Assembly (NCBI GenBank): GCA_025935435.1
Contig: JAICVH010000063.1
Coordinates: forward strand, 1 to 9,228
Reading direction: 5' to 3'
DNA from: Burkholderiales bacterium
Lineage (GTDB): Bacteria; Pseudomonadota; Gammaproteobacteria; Burkholderiales; Casimicrobiaceae
Length of the DNA: 9,228 nt
Position 1 is the stretch's first letter, and each line of letters starts with the position of its first letter. A program made the position numbers and the translations under genes. The notes beneath the pieces were generated by a model. That model was not told where the DNA came from. It did not search any database and saw only the letters and a list, made by a program, of their open reading frames with translations. Below are positions 5,654 through 9,228 of the stretch, piece after piece.

Positions 5654-7831
5654 ATGAACGACGTCGCACAACAGCCAGGCATCGATACAGCGCACGGCGC
5701 GCCCGCCTCCGGCGCGAACGCGCGCCGCAAGGCCGGCGGGCCGCTCGAACCGCTGATGGCGTCGGTGTGGCCGTTCCTCTGCATCGTCGTCGTCATCGTC
5801 ACCCTCGCCGTCACCGATTTCCTGCTCGAGGAACTCGATCCTGCTGCGAAAGTGCTGCTGCTCGTCGTTCGGCTCCTCGCCGGGGCGAGCCTGCTCGCGC
5901 TCGCGGGCGTCACGTTGCGCAGGCTGTTCATTCAGCGGCGCGAACTTCAGGACGCGCTCGCGGCGAGCGAGGAACGCTTCGTCGGGTCGCTATCCGACAT
6001 CGAGCGCCGCAAGCAGGCAGAGGCACTGCTGTTCGAGGAAAAGGAACGCGCACAGGTAACGCTTGCCTCGATTGCCGACGCCGTCGTCACCGTGGACACC
6101 GCAGGTCGCATCGAATTCATGAATCCGATCGCCGAGCGGCTGACCGGATGGCCGCTCGACGAGGCGCGCCAGCGCCCTGTCGCCGAGGTATTCGCGGTCG
6201 TCGACGAAGCCACCGGCGCGCCGATACCCGATCCGGTGGCGCGTGCACTGACCGATGGCGCGACGACCGAGGCCGACGCCAATGTCGTGCTGCTTTGCCG
6301 GGGCGCCGAGTCGATCGCGATCGACTACAGCGTCGCGCCGATTCGGGACCGTGCAGCGCGCACGGTCGGTGCCGTGCTCGTCGTGCAGGACATGAGCCGC
6401 GAGCGACAGTACGCGGCACGGCTGTCGAACCTCGCAAGTCACGACGCGTTGACCGGTCTCCTCAACCGGCGCGAATTCGAGCAACGCGTACGTGCGATCG
6501 TCGAGCATCGCGAAGGGGAGGAAGGCCAGCACGCGGTGCTCTATTGCGATCTCGACCAGTTCAAGGTCGTCAACGACACGAGCGGTCACGCGGCGGGCGA
6601 CGAATTGCTGCGCCAGGTCGGCGCGCTGTTGCGACCGCGCCTACGCGAGGGCGACGTGCTCGCGCGCCTCGGTGGTGACGAGTTCGGCGTGCTGCTTCCG
6701 CATTGCCCGCCTGCACCGGCGCTGCGCATCGCCGAAGCGCTCCGCAAGGCGATCGTCGATTTCCGCTTCGCCTGGAAGAACCGCTCGTTCACGATCGGCG
6801 TCAGCATCGGCCTCGTCAATCTGGCCGAGGGTCCGCACACGCTCGCGAGCGTGCTGTCGGCCGCCGACGCCGCCTGTTATCTCGCGAAGGACAAGGGGCG
6901 CAATCGCGTACAGGTGTACCGACCGGAGGACACCGAGGTCACGCACCGGCGCGGCGAGATGGAATGGGTGAATCGTCTGCACCGCGCGCTAGCCGAGGAT
7001 CGGCTGTGTCTGTATGCGCAACCGATGCACGCGATGCACGTCGCAGGGCCGAAGGTGCTGCACCAGGAACTGCTGGTGCGCCTGATCGATGAACAGAACG
7101 AGCTGATCGCACCGATCGCCTTCATTCCCGCCGCCGAGCGCTATCACCTGATGCCGTCGATCGATCGCTGGGTGATTCGCACGGCGTTCCGGTTGCTCGC
7201 CGACCGCCGCGCGGCGGGCGACAACGATGCATTGTCGGGCACCTACGCCATCAACTTATCGGGTGCGTCGATCGGCGACGACCAGTTCCTCGATTACGTG
7301 CGCGAGAGCTTCGCCCGCTTTCGCATTCCGCATCGCGCCATCTGCTTCGAAATCACCGAAACGACTGCGGTGACCAGCCTGTCGAAAGCTGCCGACTTCA
7401 TCGGTGCGCTACGCGAGCCCGGCTGCCGGTTCGCGCTCGACGACTTCGGCGTCGGCGTGTCGTCGTTCACGTATCTGAAGCAGCTCCCCGTCGATTACCT
7501 GAAGATCGACGGCAGTTTCGTGCGCAACATGCTGCACGATCCGGTCGACGCAGCGATGGTCGAGGCGATTCACCGTATCGGCCGTGTCATGGGCAAGCAG
7601 ACGATCGCCGAATCGGTCGAGACCGCGGCCACGCTCGAAGCACTGCGCAGCGTCGGCGTCGACTTTGCGCAGGGCAACGCCATCGCGCCACCGACGTTGT
7701 TCGCGCCCGCAGGATTGCGACGACGCGCACCACGTCCCGAGCGCACGCAACGTGAGCGCTCGGTAGACGCCGTGCAGCGCGCGGGTGCTGTGCTAGTGTC
7801 GCGGCTCACGCACGACAAGGGCAGGCGATGA
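5654..7831 (+). CDS. Membrane PAS-GGDEF-EAL protein: diguanylate cyclase / c-di-GMP phosphodiesterase
   Basis: This 725-aa protein should make and/or degrade cyclic di-GMP at the inner membrane. Two helices (about residues 36-58 and 64-88) with a very short loop leave almost no periplasmic sensor. A coiled linker (95-135) leads to a PAS domain (about 136-250: ASIADAVVTVDTAGRIEFMNP). The GGDEF domain (about 258-430) has an intact GGDEF at 340-344 and an inhibitory I-site RxxD (REGD, 331-334) five residues before it. The EAL domain (about 440-683) keeps ELLVR (472-476), INLS, EITE, DDFG (596-599), LKID, AESVE and the late QG, so both activities look possible. Loop 6 reads DDFGVGVSS rather than the usual DDFGTGYSS. 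A 42-residue tail with 11 arginines follows the EAL fold. ATG 5654 was chosen because it begins just after opgH (22-nt gap); the in-frame TTG at 5591 lies inside opgH. Only a weak GAGG at 5633-5636 precedes it. The stop overlaps the next start (ATGA). Confidence 0.94.
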   Translation: MNDVAQQPGIDTAHGAPASGANARRKAGGPLEPLMASVWPFLCIVVVIVTLAVTDFLLEELDPAAKVLLLVVRLLAGASLLALAGVTLRRLFIQRRELQDALAASEERFVGSLSDIERRKQAEALLFEEKERAQVTLASIADAVVTVDTAGRIEFMNPIAERLTGWPLDEARQRPVAEVFAVVDEATGAPIPDPVARALTDGATTEADANVVLLCRGAESIAIDYSVAPIRDRAARTVGAVLVVQDMSRERQYAARLSNLASHDALTGLLNRREFEQRVRAIVEHREGEEGQHAVLYCDLDQFKVVNDTSGHAAGDELLRQVGALLRPRLREGDVLARLGGDEFGVLLPHCPPAPALRIAEALRKAIVDFRFAWKNRSFTIGVSIGLVNLAEGPHTLASVLSAADAACYLAKDKGRNRVQVYRPEDTEVTHRRGEMEWVNRLHRALAEDRLCLYAQPMHAMHVAGPKVLHQELLVRLIDEQNELIAPIAFIPAAERYHLMPSIDRWVIRTAFRLLADRRAAGDNDALSGTYAINLSGASIGDDQFLDYVRESFARFRIPHRAICFEITETTAVTSLSKAADFIGALREPGCRFALDDFGVGVSSFTYLKQLPVDYLKIDGSFVRNMLHDPVDAAMVEAIHRIGRVMGKQTIAESVETAATLEALRSVGVDFAQGNAIAPPTLFAPAGLRRRAPRPERTQRERSVDAVQRAGAVLVSRLTHDKGRR
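7791..7799 (+). promoter_or_regulatory. Extended -10-like element inside the GGDEF-EAL gene tail
   Basis: TGCTAGTGT fits the extended -10 pattern TGnTAnnnT. It would start transcription about 22 nt before the dehydrogenase ATG at 7828. There is no good -35 element 16-18 bp upstream, so this is only a candidate internal promoter. Confidence 0.2.
7817..7825 (+). promoter_or_regulatory. Ribosome-binding site for the dehydrogenase gene
   Basis: AAGGGCAGG ends 2 nt before the ATG at 7828, with its AAGGG part 6 nt away. It lies inside the end of the GGDEF-EAL gene and supports the ATGA-overlap start. Confidence 0.6.
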
Positions 7832-8586
7832 ACGAGGCGTCGAAAATTGCGATCGTCACCGGCGCAGGCAGCGGCATCGGCAAGGCCGTGTCGCTCGCGC
7901 TGGTCGAAGCCGGTTACCGTGTCGCGCTCGCTGGACGACGCGCCGATGCACTCGATGCCACCGTGCGTGCCGCCGGTGCGCGGGGCGAATACCTGCTCCC
8001 CGTCGTCACCGATGTCACCGATGCCGAATCGATCGCCCGGCTGTTCGGCACGGTCAAGGAGCGCTATGGTCGCCTCGACCTGCTCTTCAACAATGCGGGC
8101 ATCGGTTCGCCGGCCGTCCCGCTCGACGAGCTACCGCTGGAAACGCTGCGCGCGGTCATCGACACGAATCTGTTCGGCGCTTTCGTATGCACGCAGCACG
8201 CCGTGCGCATGATGAAGGCGCAGACGCCGCGAGGCGGCCGGATCATCAACAACGGGTCGATCTCCGCGCATGCGCCGCGGCCTAATTCTGCGCCGTACAC
8301 TGCGACTAAACACGCAATCACCGGGCTCACCAAGTCGACGTCGCTCGACGGGCGCAACTACGACATCGCGTGTGGGCAGATCGACATCGGAAACGCGGCC
8401 ACCGAGATGGCTGCGCGCATGGCGACCGGGGTTCCTCAGGCGCACGGCGCGATTGCCGTCGAGCCGCTGATGGACGTCGCGCACGTGGCGAGCGCCGTCG
8501 TTTACATGGCGAGCCTGCCGCTCGCTGCAAACGTTCAGTTCATGACGGTGATGGCGACGAACATGCCGTTCGTCGGTCGCGGCTAG
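7828..8586 (+). CDS. Short-chain dehydrogenase/reductase (SDR), probably NADP(H)-dependent
   Basis: This 252-aa protein is a complete classical SDR with a Rossmann fold. The nucleotide-binding motif TGAGSGIG is at residues 11-18 and NNAG is at 88-91. The catalytic residues Asn114, Ser144, Tyr157 and Lys161 (YTATK) are all present. The AGRR sequence after the second beta strand favours NADP(H) over NAD(H), which is an inference from family rules. The substrate cannot be read from sequence. It starts at an ATG whose last bases form the TGA of the GGDEF-EAL gene, behind a good ribosome-binding site, so the two genes are probably translationally coupled. It is the last gene of the operon. It has no evident chemical link to glucan synthesis; its presence may reflect shared expression only. 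The gene converges on the next minus-strand gene with only 10 bp between the stops. Confidence 0.95.
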   Translation: MNEASKIAIVTGAGSGIGKAVSLALVEAGYRVALAGRRADALDATVRAAGARGEYLLPVVTDVTDAESIARLFGTVKERYGRLDLLFNNAGIGSPAVPLDELPLETLRAVIDTNLFGAFVCTQHAVRMMKAQTPRGGRIINNGSISAHAPRPNSAPYTATKHAITGLTKSTSLDGRNYDIACGQIDIGNAATEMAARMATGVPQAHGAIAVEPLMDVAHVASAVVYMASLPLAANVQFMTVMATNMPFVGRG

Positions 8587-8596
8587 GCGCCGCGGA

Positions 8597-8785
8597 TTAC
8601 GTGCAGCCGCGCAGCAGGTAGATCAGGATCAGGATCGGCACCGGAACGCCGATCAGCCACGCCAGGATGTAACCCCAGCGGCCCTCCTGCAGCTGGCGTA
8701 GCGTCGGCGGGCGCGAGAGTGGACGCGCAAACGGGCGTCGATGGTCGTTCATGGCCGTGTCTCCCGTGCGTCGTTGGTCGTTCAT
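8597..8785 (-). CDS. Small single-helix membrane protein, 62 aa (or 51 aa from inner start)
   Basis: This short hypothetical protein has a basic, Arg/Pro-rich N-terminus and a conserved-looking segment EGRWGYILAWLIGVPVPILI running into one membrane helix (about residues 38-58). It ends YLLRGCT. Similar 50-60 residue proteins with RWGYxxAWLxGVPxPxLxLIYLLRG are, from memory, common and uncharacterised in Burkholderiales. The ATG at 8785 forms an ATGA overlap with the stop of the upstream gene. A second in-frame ATG at 8752 lies 11 codons downstream, with GGGAG 8 nt before it. These two starts arose from a 33-bp tandem duplication. The inner start may be the main one. Function unknown; a membrane location is the only safe statement. 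Confidence 0.8.
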   Translation of the reverse strand: MNDQRRTGDTAMNDHRRPFARPLSRPPTLRQLQEGRWGYILAWLIGVPVPILILIYLLRGCT

Positions 8786-8808
8786 GGCCGGGTCGCCCGT
8801 GCGTCGTT
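8743..8808. repeat. 33-bp tandem duplication spanning a stop/start junction
   Basis: Two adjacent 33-bp units, 8743-8775 and 8776-8808, differ at only two positions. Homology continues leftward for about 11 more bases (8732-8742) with two mismatches, a decayed partial third copy. Each full unit contains CATGAACGACC on the minus strand. The unit length is exactly 11 codons, so the reading frame of the small membrane protein is preserved and its start codon is doubled. Confidence 0.9.
8761..8765 (-). promoter_or_regulatory. Shine-Dalgarno-like GGGAG for the inner start of the small membrane gene
   Basis: On the minus strand GGGAG sits 8 nt before the ATG at 8752. The equivalent site in the other repeat copy (8794-8798) reads GGGCG, a poorer match, so one of the two copy differences created or preserved this site. 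Confidence 0.5.
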
Positions 8809-9228
8809 GCTCGCGCCGGGTGGCCGCATTTCGATGATGTCCGGCTCACTGACCGGGTCGAAATCCGTCCACTTGCCATTGCGCCACGAACCCTGCGCGC
8901 GCTCTATCATCCGCGCACCCCGATCACGCATCAGGTCGACGGCGAGTTCCTCGTCTTCCGCCGATTCGGTGTTCACTGCGACCATCACACCGGCGGGTCG
9001 CGGTTCGGCCGCGGGTCGTTCGTCACCCATCTTGTTCACTGCGCCGGCCAGCGATCCTGCGTACGCGCCCGCGGCAGCTCCTCCGGCGATCGCGATCGGT
9101 CCTACGAGTGGCGTTGCCGCGAGACCCGCGACCGCGCCGACGGCAGTCCCTATCGCAGCTCCGGTAACCGCCCCACCCTCGCCGCCCTCCGCCTTCGGAT
9201 CGGCGTCCTGGTCGCCGCCAAGTGGCAA
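8782..9228 (-). CDS. Gly/Ala-rich membrane-associated hypothetical protein (partial at right edge)
   Basis: The frame is open to the right edge, so 148 residues of the C-terminal part are visible and the true start probably lies outside. A TTG sits at the very edge but is unlikely to be the real start. Visible residues 19-64 form a Gly/Ala/Val-rich hydrophobic stretch (AVTGAAIGTAVGAVAGLAAT) of the glycine-zipper type, likely inserting in or packing against a membrane. After a charged Pro-rich linker comes a small domain (about 80-128) with VMVAVNTE, DLMRDRGARMIERAQGSWRNG and WTDFDP. This resembles the C-terminal half of uncharacterised Burkholderiales proteins related to stress proteins that contain a central glycine-zipper. 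That link is inference. The TGA at 8782-8784 overlaps the next gene's ATG, and the last codons lie within the tandem repeat. Confidence 0.8.
   Translation of the reverse strand: MPLGGDQDADPKAEGGEGGAVTGAAIGTAVGAVAGLAATPLVGPIAIAGGAAAGAYAGSLAGAVNKMGDERPAAEPRPAGVMVAVNTESAEDEELAVDLMRDRGARMIERAQGSWRNGKWTDFDPVSEPDIIEMRPPGASNDARATRP

Noticed and set aside
7750..7810. Inverted arms CGTGAGC (7750-7756) and GCTCACG (7804-7810)
   Set aside because: Seven-base arms 47 nt apart inside coding sequence are expected by chance in DNA of this composition.
8591..8611. Possible terminator hairpin CGCGG/CCGCG after the SDR gene
   Set aside because: The stem is only 5 bp with an 11-nt loop, has no following T-run, and the right arm is coding sequence of the small membrane gene.

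Overview
The window is high-GC, dense bacterial chromosome, most likely from a betaproteobacterium of the Burkholderiaceae (Burkholderia/Paraburkholderia-like). The reasons are the GC-rich third codon positions, an OpgG/OpgH pair of proteobacterial type, a FecR-like/DUF6600 secreted protein, and small hypothetical proteins of a kind I associate with that family. The genus is inferred from style and family content, not from a search. I see no tRNA, rRNA, CRISPR array, insertion sequence or prophage gene.

Layout. (1) Positions 1-767, minus strand: N-terminal 255 codons of a secreted FecR-like/DUF6600 protein that continues past the left edge. (2) Positions 768-1076: a 309-bp divergent intergenic region, the only sizeable non-coding stretch. 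It holds a perfect 16-bp palindrome and a weak promoter candidate. (3) Positions 1077-8586, plus strand: five tightly packed genes read as one transcription unit. They are a small secreted Tyr/Pro/Trp-rich protein, opgG (periplasmic glucan protein), opgH (inner-membrane glucan glucosyltransferase), a membrane PAS-GGDEF-EAL cyclic-di-GMP enzyme, and a short-chain dehydrogenase. The first three overlap, 22 nt separate opgH from the GGDEF-EAL gene, and the last junction is an ATGA overlap. (4) Positions 8597-9228, minus strand: two more coupled genes converge on that operon, a 51-62 aa one-helix membrane protein and an upstream Gly/Ala-rich protein cut by the right edge.

How the genes may work together. 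OpgG and OpgH are the core of osmoregulated periplasmic glucan (OPG) synthesis: OpgH builds a beta-1,2-glucan backbone from UDP-glucose and exports it, and OpgG acts on it in the periplasm. Placing a catalytically complete diguanylate cyclase/phosphodiesterase directly behind opgGH suggests that envelope glucan production and c-di-GMP signalling share transcription here. The short secreted protein in front overlaps opgG and may be an envelope accessory factor. The role of the dehydrogenase is unknown.

Most notable points: the opgGH/c-di-GMP operon; a collapsed PAS domain inside the GGDEF-EAL protein; the absence of an ATG start for opgG; and a 33-bp tandem duplication over a stop/start junction that doubles the start codon of the small membrane gene, one copy having gained a Shine-Dalgarno-like GGGAG. 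I found no clear candidate for an entirely new system. The operon combination is the best lead.
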